From positions 1 to 22,260 of the forward strand of contig JAUJNU010000027.1 of NCBI GenBank assembly GCA_030448085.1: DNA of 22,260 nucleotides. Direction: 5' to 3'. A model generated the notes under the pieces. That model saw only the letters and a list, made by a program, of their open reading frames with translations, searched no databases and had not been told where the DNA came from. Position numbers and translations under genes: made by a program. This DNA is from Actinomycetota bacterium. Its GTDB lineage: Bacteria; Actinomycetota; UBA4738; CADDZG01; WHSQ01. Shown here in pieces: positions 1 to 9,499 of this stretch. Within the stretch, counting starts at the first letter, position 1; each line of letters opens with the position of its first letter.

Positions 1-200
1 CCTTCCACCCCCGGTGCGGCCTGCGCCAGGGGCGTACTCGCTGCGTGGTGGAGGCGATGGCGCCGAGGTAGGGCTTCAAAGTGAAAGCCGAAGCCAAAGG
101 CGAAGCGGTAGCTACGAGGCGGATCAGGGTGTGGCTCGGGGCCTCGGCGGCTCCCAGGGGGGTCTGCTTGGAACCATCCAGAGGAATGCAGGCTCCCCGG
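1..200. other. left edge, no supported gene
   Basis: No reading frame on either strand here looks like a protein. Frames that stay open are rich in Arg, Gly, Ser and Pro, as expected for antisense or non-coding GC-rich DNA. The stretch lies just downstream of the stop of the minus-strand peptidase gene. I see no clear terminator hairpin or RNA gene in it. Confidence 0.5.
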
Positions 201-1355
201 CTAATTCACCAGCTCGAAGTGCATCGGGTCCGGGCGGTCCCAGTAGCCCCCCCAGGAGAACCCCCAGGCTTCGAAGATCGCCACGACTCGGGGATCCATG
301 TCCCCCTTCGTCCCCAGTTGGTTGGTGGGGGTGTTGAAGTCGACCGCGAGCCCGAAGGCGTGGTTCGAGAGGGGCTTCGTCGGGTCCCGGTCGATGAAGC
401 GGGGCACGTAGCAGCCCCCGTAGCCGCCCGGCTTGATGAGGTGGGCGAGGCCCTGCCGCGCGAGGTCCCCCAGCGCGCCCTGGAGCCGCGGGATCATCAC
501 TCTGTGGCAGGTGACGCTCCCTATGATCGGCACCTCGCCGGTGGCGATGTTTGCCGCGACCCAGGCCGGGTCGGGCCGGATGAACCCGTCCTCGAGGATC
601 TCGAAGTGCATCGTGCCGATAACCCCTCCGGTCGCCTGTCCGAGCTCCACCGCCGCGGCCCCCGAAGAGGTCGAAGGCGCCACCTGCTGGGCTTTGGGGA
701 TCAGTCTCTGGAGCCGGGGCCTATCGAGGGTGCGACGGATGCTCCTCCCCAGCTTCTCGACGATGGTTCCAGGCTTGGCTCCCACTACGAAGGTGCGCGG
801 CGACGGCATGTCGAGCTCGCGGTCGGTGTCTCTGCCGATCAGCACGTCGGCGATGTTCGGCACCCCGTTATCGGCGTAGGCGCCGACGCGCAGATCGGGG
901 ACCCCGCCGATCTCCAGCCGGGCCGGACCACCGATCTTCAGCTTCTTCGCCGCGTCCGGGGTCGGGACGGTGGCGCCCAGGATCAAAGAGCTCCACACGA
1001 ACTCCGCCTCGAGCGTCGACTTGGGAGCAAGGTTCCGGAACTGGAGTGGCTCGACCTGAGCTACGTCGAGGCGAACCGTCCGCTTGGCGCTCCGGACTTT
1101 CATCCGTTTCACGCTGAGCCCCGCGACCCCGGCTACACCCTCCAGCCCCTTCAGCTTCTTCATCTCCTCGCGGCTGAGAGGTCGACGGGTCTCCAGGAGG
1201 TAGGTGGGGGTGGCCGGCCTGGCTCCCGGGAGGGAGATGGAGCTTGCGGTGATCCCACTCGAGGCGTTCTGAGCTGTCACTATCGGCTCTTCGCCGCCGC
1301 AAGATGCGCTCAGCACCGCGAGGGTCGCGCACAGCGCGATCCGAGGGAGTCTCAT
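201..1355 (-). CDS. M15-family (D-Ala-D-Ala carboxypeptidase-like) peptidase lipoprotein
   Basis: A 384-residue exported protein. The chosen ATG (1355-1353) overlaps the ccmB stop as ATGA and gives a type II signal peptide with lipobox ending LSASC (Cys19); a longer frame to 1436 would run into ccmB. The C-terminus carries the M15 zinc-peptidase signature: SNHAFGLAVDFN supplies His332 and Asp339, and PMHFEL supplies His379. Proteins of this type usually cleave peptidoglycan cross-links or stem peptides at the outer face of the membrane. Residues about 35-200 form a separate uncharacterised region that loosely recalls the extracellular domain of MacB/FtsX-type permeases (inference). It is the last gene of the ccm operon in this window, an unusual partner for haem export; a role in fitting cytochromes into the wall is only a guess. 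The frame is intact. Confidence 0.8.
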   Translation of the reverse strand: MRLPRIALCATLAVLSASCGGEEPIVTAQNASSGITASSISLPGARPATPTYLLETRRPLSREEMKKLKGLEGVAGVAGLSVKRMKVRSAKRTVRLDVAQVEPLQFRNLAPKSTLEAEFVWSSLILGATVPTPDAAKKLKIGGPARLEIGGVPDLRVGAYADNGVPNIADVLIGRDTDRELDMPSPRTFVVGAKPGTIVEKLGRSIRRTLDRPRLQRLIPKAQQVAPSTSSGAAAVELGQATGGVIGTMHFEILEDGFIRPDPAWVAANIATGEVPIIGSVTCHRVMIPRLQGALGDLARQGLAHLIKPGGYGGCYVPRFIDRDPTKPLSNHAFGLAVDFNTPTNQLGTKGDMDPRVVAIFEAWGFSWGGYWDRPDPMHFELVN

Positions 1356-2086
1356 GACTGGTCTAACGTGAACTCGGAGGCCAGGGTTCCCACCACCGAG
1401 AAGATCAGGTCGAACCCGATGAGTATCCCGAACCATCCGCTGGAGCTAGCGTCGTCCAGGCCCCCACCCGAGAACATGCTCGAGCTGAGCTCCACCGCCG
1501 CGATGAAGAGAGGCACCATGGCCGGGAGCGCGAGGAGGGGAAGCATCAGCTCTTTGCTGCGGGTCTGGGCCGCGAGAGCGGCGAACAGGGTCCCGACCGC
1601 GACGAAGCCCACGTCCACCAGCACTACGAGCAGCGCGAGCGTTCCCAGGCGTGGCAGCAGCTCGATCCCGAACAGCAGCGCAAAAGTGGGGATCAGCATG
1701 GCTTGAAGGGCGGCGAGAAAGGCGAGGTTGGCCGCGGCCTTGGCGAGGAACAGCCCCGATCGGTCGACCGGCACCAGGAGGAGCGCGTCGAGGGCCCCCT
1801 CCTGCCGTTCCACCTCGAACGTGCGGGCGAAGCCGATGAGCCCGGCGAAGAGCACGGTCACCCACAAGAACCCGGCGAGCACGTCGGCGAGGGGGGCCGT
1901 GCCCACCGGCAGGTTGAGGGGGCTGGCCAGCCGTCCGCTGGCCGGCAATGTGAAAGCCAGGATCAGCGTGACGGCGATAGAGAAGGCGAGCATCGGCGGC
2001 AGGGTGTCCCGCCCCCGTGCCTCGACCCGGAGGTCTTTGCCGGCCAATAGGGCCGTCTTTCTGAGGAACCCCGGTTCGCCACTCAC
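1352..2086 (-). CDS. ccmB: haem exporter subunit CcmB
   Basis: A 244-residue integral membrane protein with about six hydrophobic segments, the usual size and shape of CcmB, the permease half of the CcmAB ABC transporter in System I cytochrome c maturation. Recognisable family features are the N-terminal LLAGKDLRVEARGRDTL stretch, the cytoplasmic loop FEVERQEGALDALLLVPVDRS following the second membrane segment, and a C-terminal pair of membrane helices. In System I, CcmAB uses ATP to release haem-loaded CcmE from CcmC. It starts at the ATG that overlaps the ccmA stop (ATGA) and ends overlapping the peptidase gene in the same way, so translational coupling is likely. The frame is intact. Confidence 0.9.
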   Translation of the reverse strand: MSGEPGFLRKTALLAGKDLRVEARGRDTLPPMLAFSIAVTLILAFTLPASGRLASPLNLPVGTAPLADVLAGFLWVTVLFAGLIGFARTFEVERQEGALDALLLVPVDRSGLFLAKAAANLAFLAALQAMLIPTFALLFGIELLPRLGTLALLVVLVDVGFVAVGTLFAALAAQTRSKELMLPLLALPAMVPLFIAAVELSSSMFSGGGLDDASSSGWFGILIGFDLIFSVVGTLASEFTLDQS

Positions 2087-2763
2087 GACACCTCCTCCGG
2101 CTCCTTCGCAGCCGGCGGATTCATGCCTTCCGGGCGGTGTCTCACGAGGCGCGCCCGCTGCAGGATGATGGCTGCGTCGGCGAATGCCCGCACCCGCTTG
2201 GCTCCGTGGGTTGCGATGATCGCGGTGCGCCCCGGCCGGCGCCAGGCGACGACCGCCCTCGAGATGGCCTCGGCCGCCTCCTCGACGGCGTTCGTGTAGG
2301 GCTCGTCAAGGAGAAGGATCTGTGGCTCGTGAAGGAGCGCCCGGGCGACCGACGCGGTTCTTTTGGAGCCGGCTGACAATTCCCCCACCCGTCGCTCTGC
2401 TCTGTCTTCCAAGGCCAGGTCTTCGATCAGCTTGGGGGCCCGATCCGGCCCACAGCCGTACATGCTCGAGAACAGATCGAGGTTCTCGCGCACCGTAAGG
2501 CGCTCGTACAGGCCGGGCGTGTGGCCCGAGTAGCCGATGAGCCGGCGGAAACCTTCGTCCCGGTTCGACACCAACCTCCCGTTCAAGGTGATGCGGCCCC
2601 CGCTCGGACGAAGGAGACCGGCCACTACCCGCAGGAAGGTGGACTTACCGGAGCCGTTCGGGCCGAAGAGGCCGCTGATGCCGGGCTCGATCTCGATCTC
2701 CACCGAGTCGAGGGCGAGGGTCCGGCCGTACCTGACCGTCAGCCCCTCCGCCCGCAGGGTCAT
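2083..2763 (-). CDS. ccmA: haem exporter ATPase CcmA
   Basis: A 226-residue ABC ATPase. Walker A is GPNGSGKS (residues 34-41), the signature is LSAGSKR (129-135; a variant of LSGGQ with Ser and Lys, common in CcmA), and Walker B is ILLLDEP (149-155). Small size, a single nucleotide-binding domain and direct coupling to ccmB identify CcmA rather than a generic ABC ATPase. The start at 2763 overlaps the preceding stop (ATGA); an upstream in-frame ATG at 2826 would lie inside the previous gene. CcmA powers CcmB-dependent release of holo-CcmE. The D-loop region reads TNAVEEAAE instead of the common TGLDEEA. Confidence 0.9.
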   Translation of the reverse strand: MTLRAEGLTVRYGRTLALDSVEIEIEPGISGLFGPNGSGKSTFLRVVAGLLRPSGGRITLNGRLVSNRDEGFRRLIGYSGHTPGLYERLTVRENLDLFSSMYGCGPDRAPKLIEDLALEDRAERRVGELSAGSKRTASVARALLHEPQILLLDEPYTNAVEEAAEAISRAVVAWRRPGRTAIIATHGAKRVRAFADAAIILQRARLVRHRPEGMNPPAAKEPEEVS

Positions 2764-3972
2764 GAGGATCCGTCCACGGAGGCGGCCGTCGCCTTCTCCT
2801 TCAGCTTCGAGCGCTCGGTAGACCACGTGGCCCGGTCCACCAACCCCTTCTCGAACCTCACGTCGAGCTCGGCGATCGCAAGGAGGACATCATCGCGGCT
2901 GTCCGCGGTTGAGGGGGCCTCGGCCCGGGCCGGCGGGGCCGGGGCTTTCGGCTCCCCTCTTCGGGCGCCGGCGGGACGCCCACCATAGGAGCCTACCGCC
3001 ACGACTGCGGCTCCCAGGCCCACGACGAGCTTGAGCGGGTTGCCTCGGCTACGGCGATGACCTGGATGGGGTCACCTGCGTCGATCGGTCCTTCCGGAGC
3101 TGTGTCGCAGGTAGCTTCGGTCCCCGATGGCCTGGGTCCCCGCCTCCTCGAGCCGGTTGCTCCGGACGTCGAGTGGGGGGCCGCGTAGACCTCAGCTTCC
3201 CTATCGAATAGAGGGCGGTCCTGGAAGGTCGAAGGGGCCGCCCTCGCCCAGAAACCGATAGGAGAACGTGGTCTTCGTCTCGCCCGGCGGGAACGCCGCG
3301 GTGGCGGCGAAACCGAACTCCGTGGCGACGATCTGGGGAGGTCTATGTCCGAGGAGATGATCTGGACGACCGGCTGCCCGGTGGCCGAGTTCCTCTCGAC
3401 CTGATCCGGGGCGCGAAGCCGAGGGCTCGGCACCGGCGTGTCGGAGGTCGGTCCTCCTCGTCGCCACCACGGCCGATGTACGCCTGCTCCGAGTGATTGA
3501 AGATCGTGACGGACTCGATGATCGAGATTCCTGGGCCCTCCTGCACCGCGAAGATGTCGTCGCGCGCCATCTGGATGACGGAGGGTCACCTGATGGTCGG
3601 CCAGACCCGGAGCTTCGTCTCGATCACAGGGGCCCTCTTCGTGTCGTCCAGGAGCTGCACCGCGCCGCCCGCGAAAGGCCTCCTTCATGGGGCGTCGAAG
3701 GGCATAAGATGCGGTCGTCGCCCGTGTCGAAGCGGGAAGCTGCGGCGGCCTGGGCGTCGGAGGTGCGGGTCTTCTTGAATATGGGAGCGCCGTCGGTGCC
3801 GGCCGCGGTCGGCGTCACCTCGGCCCCCGCCACGGGTGAGCCGTCCTCCCCACTCTTGACGACGCCTTCGATGCGCCCTTCTTTCGCAGCGTGGGCGGGC
3901 GCCGCCAGGACGGATAGAGCCACGAGCGCGGCGAGGGTCGAGCCGACGACCCGTCCCCGGAGGTGATGGCAT
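2760..3972 (-). CDS. secreted membrane-anchored protein with carboxypeptidase-regulatory-like N-terminal domain (frameshifted)
   Basis: Reassembled from fragments in three frames. The order is a signal peptide (LAALVALSVLAAPAHA), then a beta-rich domain beginning GRIEGVVKSGEDGSPVAGAEV that matches the carboxypeptidase-regulatory-like (transthyretin-type) fold. A middle section follows with IFAVQEGPGISIIESVTIFN, GQPVVQIISSDIDL and TEFGFAATAAFPPGE. Then come a single membrane helix (LKLVVGLGAAVVAVGSYG) and a cytoplasmic helical tail, ELDVRFEKGLVDRATWSTER, ending at 2760 with an ATGA overlap onto ccmA. The probable ATG is at 3972-3970, but an extra or missing base near 3958 is needed to join it to the signal peptide. 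At least five frameshifts are required. The function is unknown; its position inside the ccm operon suggests a periplasmic-face accessory factor for cytochrome maturation or export (inference). Confidence 0.6.
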
Positions 3973-3977
3973 GGCCA

Positions 3978-4335
3978 CTACGGGGCGAGGTTGCGCCGGA
4001 TCCGGGCGATCTCGGCCTCGAAGGCCTCTTCCTCCGGCCCCCAGGGTGCTCCGATCGCGTCCAGATCCTTTATCGCTTCGACCGCCGCCGCTTCGTACTA
4101 CGCGGTGCAGCTCCTTGAAGTCCTGGCCTTCGAGCGCCCGGCCTCCCTCTCCTCCTCGAGGTCGAGGATCGCGGTGAGGGGCGGCGCGCTTTCGCTCTTC
4201 GGCCTCGCCCGCGGCGAGCTCCCGTTCGGGCAGCTCTTTGCGAGGTCCGTCCAGAAGCCTCACCACGTATGCCGCGGCCCACCGCCCCAGCACGACGGCG
4301 ATGGCGATCACTGCGGCCCCCCTGAACGCGGTCAT
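3978..4335 (-). CDS. small membrane protein, CcmI-like (frameshifted)
   Basis: About 119 residues after mentally joining frames. It starts at the ATG (4335-4333) that overlaps the presumed ccmH stop. The first 30 residues form one membrane helix (AAVIAIAVVLGRWAAAYVVRLL). The rest is charged and helical: an EEREAG.LEGQDFKELHR segment and AVEAIKDLDAIGAPWGPEEEAFEAEIARIRRNLAP at the end. Position after ccmH and the one-helix-plus-cytoplasmic-helical-tail architecture resemble the N-terminal part of CcmI; the TPR domain of proteobacterial CcmI is absent. At least three frameshifts (near 4195, 4145 and 4100) break it. The family is not firmly recognised. The coiled LD-x-E-G-x-L-D-x-L-x-R pattern also occurs in the tail of the next gene. 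Confidence 0.55.
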
Positions 4336-4757
4336 CTCCCGCTCGAACCTGGCGTGGTCCTCGCTCGACACCTCGGGAACGGGGGCCGGGTTCCTGGTCC
4401 ACGAAGCGGAGCAGCCACCACCGAGGAGACCCCCTCCTGCCACCGCCAGGAGGGGCAGGGCGCTCAGCCTCCGATGCCCACTTCCCCCGCGGGGGCTCGC
4501 ATACGTGATGTCCCACTCCTCTTCGAGACGGTCGAGGATCTGCTCCTTCGTCATCCCTCCCTCGGCCCCACGCCACGATCTAGAGCGCATGTCGCCCGCC
4601 GCGGTCCGAGGGGCAGTCGTGGTGACCCCGTCGCAGAACGGGCTCATGATCTCGGCGGATATCTGGTTGGCGATGTCCTCCGGGGCTGCCAGCGCGGTGG
4701 ACCCCAGCGGAAGAGGTGCCCAACCGAGGATGGCGACGACGGTGAGACGGGCGACCC

Positions 4758-4761
<4 letters not shown>
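4332..4761 (-). CDS. ccmH: cytochrome c-type biogenesis protein CcmH (frameshifted)
   Basis: About 142 residues: a cleavable signal (VAILGWAPLPLGSTALA), the thiol domain, and one C-terminal membrane helix (LPLLAVAGGGLL) followed by WTRNPAPVPEVSSEDHARFERE. The thiol domain has ISAEIMSPFCDGVT, then HDCPSD in a neighbouring frame, then MTKEQILDRLEEEWDITYASP. This is the CcmH three-helix domain in the SPFC...C form seen in several non-proteobacterial phyla, where the Cys pair lies on either side of a short loop instead of in LRCxxC. CcmH/CcmG reduce the CxxCH cysteines of apocytochrome c before haem attachment. The ATG at 4761 overlaps the ccmF stop. Frame changes are needed between about 4640 and 4570 and again before the end. 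Confidence 0.75.
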
Positions 4762-6748
<1,987 letters not shown>

Positions 6749-6761
6749 GGAAGAGACGGCC

Positions 6762-7175
6762 TCAGGCTTTCGCCTTGAACTTGGACGGGCACTTGGCGGT
6801 GACCTCCGTGGCGGTGAAGCTCTAGCCGTCGAACCGGCCCCGGGCGACGACGTCCGACTCTTCCTTGAACGTGTCCGGCAACGGTTGGTCGGTTTCGACG
6901 GTGACCTCGGTCGTTCCGTCGGTCAGAGCGAACGTGGTGATCAGGCCGTCGTGCTCGATCGAGCCCGGGACCACCGTGCCGTTGACACGGATGTCCTCTG
7001 TGGGGCCGGACGCCCCCAGGGCGTACACCTCGGTCGTGGTCTTGTAATACGCGGTCGAGCCGGGCCGGGCCATCGCCCACACCGTCAGCCCGACGAGGGT
7101 TAGCGCTATGAGGACGCCGCCGGCGATGAATTTGGCGCGTCGCTTGCCCGATGTGGGGGAAGGAACCGTCTCCAT
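6762..7175 (-). CDS. ccmE: haem chaperone CcmE, CxxxF variant, interrupted by in-frame TAG
   Basis: A single membrane helix (FIAGGVLIALTLVGLTVWAM) is followed by the CcmE beta-barrel: AYYKTTTEVYAL, IRVNGTVVPGSIE, FALTDGTTEVTVE, PDTFKEESDVVARGRFDG. Then TAG at 6824-6822 (codon 118). The same frame continues SFTATEVTAKCPSKFKAKA to a TGA at 6762, which is exactly the family C-terminus, so the stop looks like a substitution. The haem-binding residue would be Cys129 in CPSKF, the Cys-type CcmE (CxxxY) known from archaea and some bacteria, instead of the HxxxY His. The start is uncertain: ATG 7175 gives a normal CcmE N-terminus, while GTG 7214 has a better ribosome-binding site (GGGGGA) and adds 13 residues. 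ccmF begins 13 bases downstream. Confidence 0.8.
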
Positions 7176-7226
7176 GTGAGAGCCCAGACTAAAGGATTGG
7201 GCGCACAAGGGCACCCGTTCGTCCCC

Positions 7227-7787
7227 CTAGTGGAGCAGGTACAGCGAGGCGACCAGCCCGAGCCAGATCACGTCGACGAAGTGCCAGTAAAGGACCACGG
7301 CTTCGACCCTTCCGCCCAGGGGCCGTCGCTCATCCTGCTTCGAAGCCCTGTAGCGGGCCGCCCCCAGCATGAGGACCCCCGCCAGGACGTGGAGCCCATG
7401 GAAACCGGTGAGCGTGTAGAAGAGCGTCGTCGATGCGTCCTCGGCGAGCCCGAAGCCGAGGCCCCGGTACTCGATCGCCTGACCTCCGAGGAACGCGATC
7501 CCGAGACCCATCGTCACGAGGAGCAGGCGGCCCGCCCTTGCCCCTTCGCCCCGGCCCGCCGCCTGCTGCGCGGCGTGGGCCGTCGCCGAGGAGAGCAGGA
7601 GGAGGGCGGTGATCGCGAGCGGAACCACCACCTCGATCTCTCTGCCGTCATGGAGGGACCCGCCCCCGCCGATGGCGAAGAAGGCGGAGATGAGGGCTCC
7701 GAAGAACATCGCCTCGGACGCCACGAACAGGATCATCCCGAGCAGCGGGGCGGGCACCGGCCTGCGTGCAACCGTTTGCTGGCTCAT
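7227..7787 (-). CDS. second cytochrome c oxidase subunit III-like protein, inside the ccm operon
   Basis: 186 residues with five membrane helices, the bacterial COX3 layout. Family landmarks are FVASEAMFFGALIS, GGQAIEY with the conserved membrane Glu, LTGFHGLHVLAGV and LYWHFVDVIWL. It is a clear paralogue of coxC at 11359, sharing all of these blocks but differing in most other residues. Its ATG overlaps the stop of the TlpA/CcmG gene (ATGA) and its stop is followed closely by ccmE, so it belongs to the ccm transcript. It may be an alternative subunit for the neighbouring oxidase, or a NorE/COX3-like accessory of another haem-copper reductase. No second subunit I or II is in the window. The frame is intact. 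Confidence 0.85.
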   Translation of the reverse strand: MSQQTVARRPVPAPLLGMILFVASEAMFFGALISAFFAIGGGGSLHDGREIEVVVPLAITALLLLSSATAHAAQQAAGRGEGARAGRLLLVTMGLGIAFLGGQAIEYRGLGFGLAEDASTTLFYTLTGFHGLHVLAGVLMLGAARYRASKQDERRPLGGRVEAVVLYWHFVDVIWLGLVASLYLLH

Positions 7788-8359
7788 CGGGCCAGCATCG
7801 CCTCGATCGTCGTCGTGAGATCCTCTTCCGTGACGAGCCCGAGCGTCACCGGATCGTCGGTCGGCGTGCCGTCCCGAGCCACGAACCGCCCGTCGCGGCC
7901 GACGAACAGCGTCTGAGGCAGGGGGTCTCCGAGGGCAAGGGCGTCGACCAGCGCCAGGTCCGGGTCGCTCGCGATCGGGTACGTGATGCCGAACTCCTTC
8001 ACGAATCTCCTCGCGTTCCCCGGGATGTCGCGCACGTCGATCCCCACGAACTTGACCCCTTCATCCTTGTATCGCTTCCAGGCCCTCTCGAGGTCCGGCG
8101 CCTCCTTCCGGCAAGGGCCGCACCAGGAGGCCCAGAAGTTGAGGACCACGAGGGACCCCTTCAGGTCCTCGTCGGTGAGCCTGCCGGACCCATCGAGGAG
8201 AGCGAGGTCGAAGGACGGGAGGGCCGCCGGGCCGCGCGCCTCTTCGGGAGCAGGCCGCAGGAACCCGTAGGCGAGGAGCCCGATCAGGATGAGGCCGATC
8301 AGGATCGCAGGGCCTTTGGGGCGGGGGTCGGGGAGGCCCTCGGTCTCGCTCTCAGTCAC
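7784..8359 (-). CDS. TlpA/ResA-type membrane thioredoxin, CcmG role
   Basis: 191 residues with a GTG start at 8359. One N-terminal membrane anchor (residues about 17-34) is followed by a periplasmic-side thioredoxin fold with the active site WASWCGPC (Cys80, Cys83) and the cis-Pro loop LPQTLFVG. The RYKDEGVKFVGIDVRD and GITYPIASDPD blocks are typical of the TlpA/ResA/CcmG (DsbE) family. It is the first gene of the ccm operon, so the likely job is keeping apocytochrome thiols reduced together with CcmH; a role in loading CuA of CoxB, as TlpA does elsewhere, is also possible because coxB is the divergent neighbour. The frame is intact. Confidence 0.88.
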   Translation of the reverse strand: MTESETEGLPDPRPKGPAILIGLILIGLLAYGFLRPAPEEARGPAALPSFDLALLDGSGRLTDEDLKGSLVVLNFWASWCGPCRKEAPDLERAWKRYKDEGVKFVGIDVRDIPGNARRFVKEFGITYPIASDPDLALVDALALGDPLPQTLFVGRDGRFVARDGTPTDDPVTLGLVTEEDLTTTIEAMLAR

Positions 8360-8445
8360 GTTCTGGAAAGGCTACCGCTCGGTTCTCCCGCACAAGTGCG
8401 CATAAGCGTCAGGGGGCCGCGCGGTCATATATTCTCCGTCGCAGA
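8360..8445. promoter_or_regulatory. divergent ccm / cox intergenic promoter region
   Basis: This 86-base gap separates the first minus-strand ccm gene from the plus-strand coxB and must hold both promoters. It contains a TATATT hexamer at 8428-8433, 12 bases before the coxB ATG, and a short inverted repeat CGCAC-AA-GTGCG at 8389-8400 midway between the genes. Neither has a convincing -35 partner by eye, so they are candidates only. Confidence 0.4.
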
Positions 8446-9468
8446 ATGACGTCATCCCGCGTGGGTAAGCGTGCTCTCCATGTGCTCCTGGCCTTAACCG
8501 TCCTCGGGCTGGCTGCGTGTTCAACCGGTCCTCAGGACGCCCTTCGGCCGGAGCGCTACTTCGCCGAGAGGGCCGACCACTAATCGGATGCGGCCTTCAT
8601 CAGCGCCGTCGTCATCTTCGTGCTCGTCGAGTCCGCTCTCGTCTACACGCTCGTCCGCTTCCGCTACAAGCCGGACCGCGAGGCGGCTCAGTTCCATGGC
8701 AACACGAAGCTCGAGGTGATCCTCACCCTCATCCCGTCTCTGATCCTGGCCGGGCTCGCGGTCCCGACGGTGCGGACGATCTTCGACCTCTTCGAGAAGC
8801 CTGAGGGGGCCATGGAGATCACCGTCGTCGGGCACCAGTTCTGGTGGGAGTACCGCTACACCGGCACCGACCCCGAGGTCGTGACGGCGAACGAGATGCA
8901 CATCCCGACCGGCACCGACGTCTACCTGACGCTCGAGGGTGTCGCCGGGGACGTCAACCACTCCTTCTGGGTGCCGAGGTTGGCGGGGACCCAGGACATC
9001 GTGCCGGGCCGAGCGAACCACCTTCTTCTTCGAGCCGACGTGGCCGACGAGTACTGGGGGCAGTGCAAGGAGTTCTGCGGCCTCTCACCGCGAACATGCG
9101 TCACAGGGTCATCGCCGAGAGTCCCGCCGACTTCCAGCAGTGGCTGAGCGACCAACAGCAACCTGCCGCTCCCGCTACCGGTGACGCCGTGGCCGGCGAG
9201 AAAGCTTTCCTCGAGAACGCCTGCATCGGTTGTCACACGATCCAGGGCACGGAGGCGGCGTCGACCATCGGGCCGAACCTCACCCACCTCGCCTCGCGGG
9301 CACCTTCGCTGCCGGGACCTTTCCGCTCGAGGCGAGCTACTTGGAGCAGTGGGTGGCGGACGCGCCTCGCATGAAACCGGGGCACCGATGCCCTCGGGCA
9401 TACGGGACCTCGGGCTCACCGAGCAAGAGGTCAGGGACATAGTGGCCTACCTGTTGACTCTGAAGTGA
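8446..9468 (+). CDS. coxB: cytochrome c oxidase subunit II with C-terminal cytochrome c (caa3 type), disrupted
   Basis: Lipoprotein-type signal with lipobox LAAC (Cys25), then a transmembrane hairpin (AAFISAVVIFVLVESALVYTLV and ILTLIPSLILAGLAV). The CuA domain follows with VVGHQFWWEYRY, DVNHSFWVPRL and DEYWGQCKEFCGL plus HANM in a shifted frame, supplying the His, two Cys, His and Met ligands. The tail is a class I cytochrome c: ENACIGCHTIQG (CxxCH) and RMKPG for the distal Met. This subunit accepts electrons through its own haem c. Defects: an in-frame TAA at 8581-8583 (codon 46) between the signal and first helix, and frame changes near 9090, 9300 and 9390, the second at a GGG run. All reading frames return to the original one by the stop. 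Confidence 0.88.
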
Positions 9469-9499
9469 TGGATCTGATGCTGGTCAAGGGAGAGATTTC

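Noticed and set aside
81..1706. Long open frame of 541 codons on the plus strand
   Set aside because: It lies antisense to the M15 peptidase and ccmB, which have clear signatures; composition (Arg/Gly/Pro rich, no motifs) fits a GC-rich shadow.
8446..9468. Programmed frameshifting or degenerate pseudogene in coxB
   Set aside because: Three shifts plus one stop in one gene, some at homopolymers, and similar breaks in unrelated genes nearby are better explained by sequence error.
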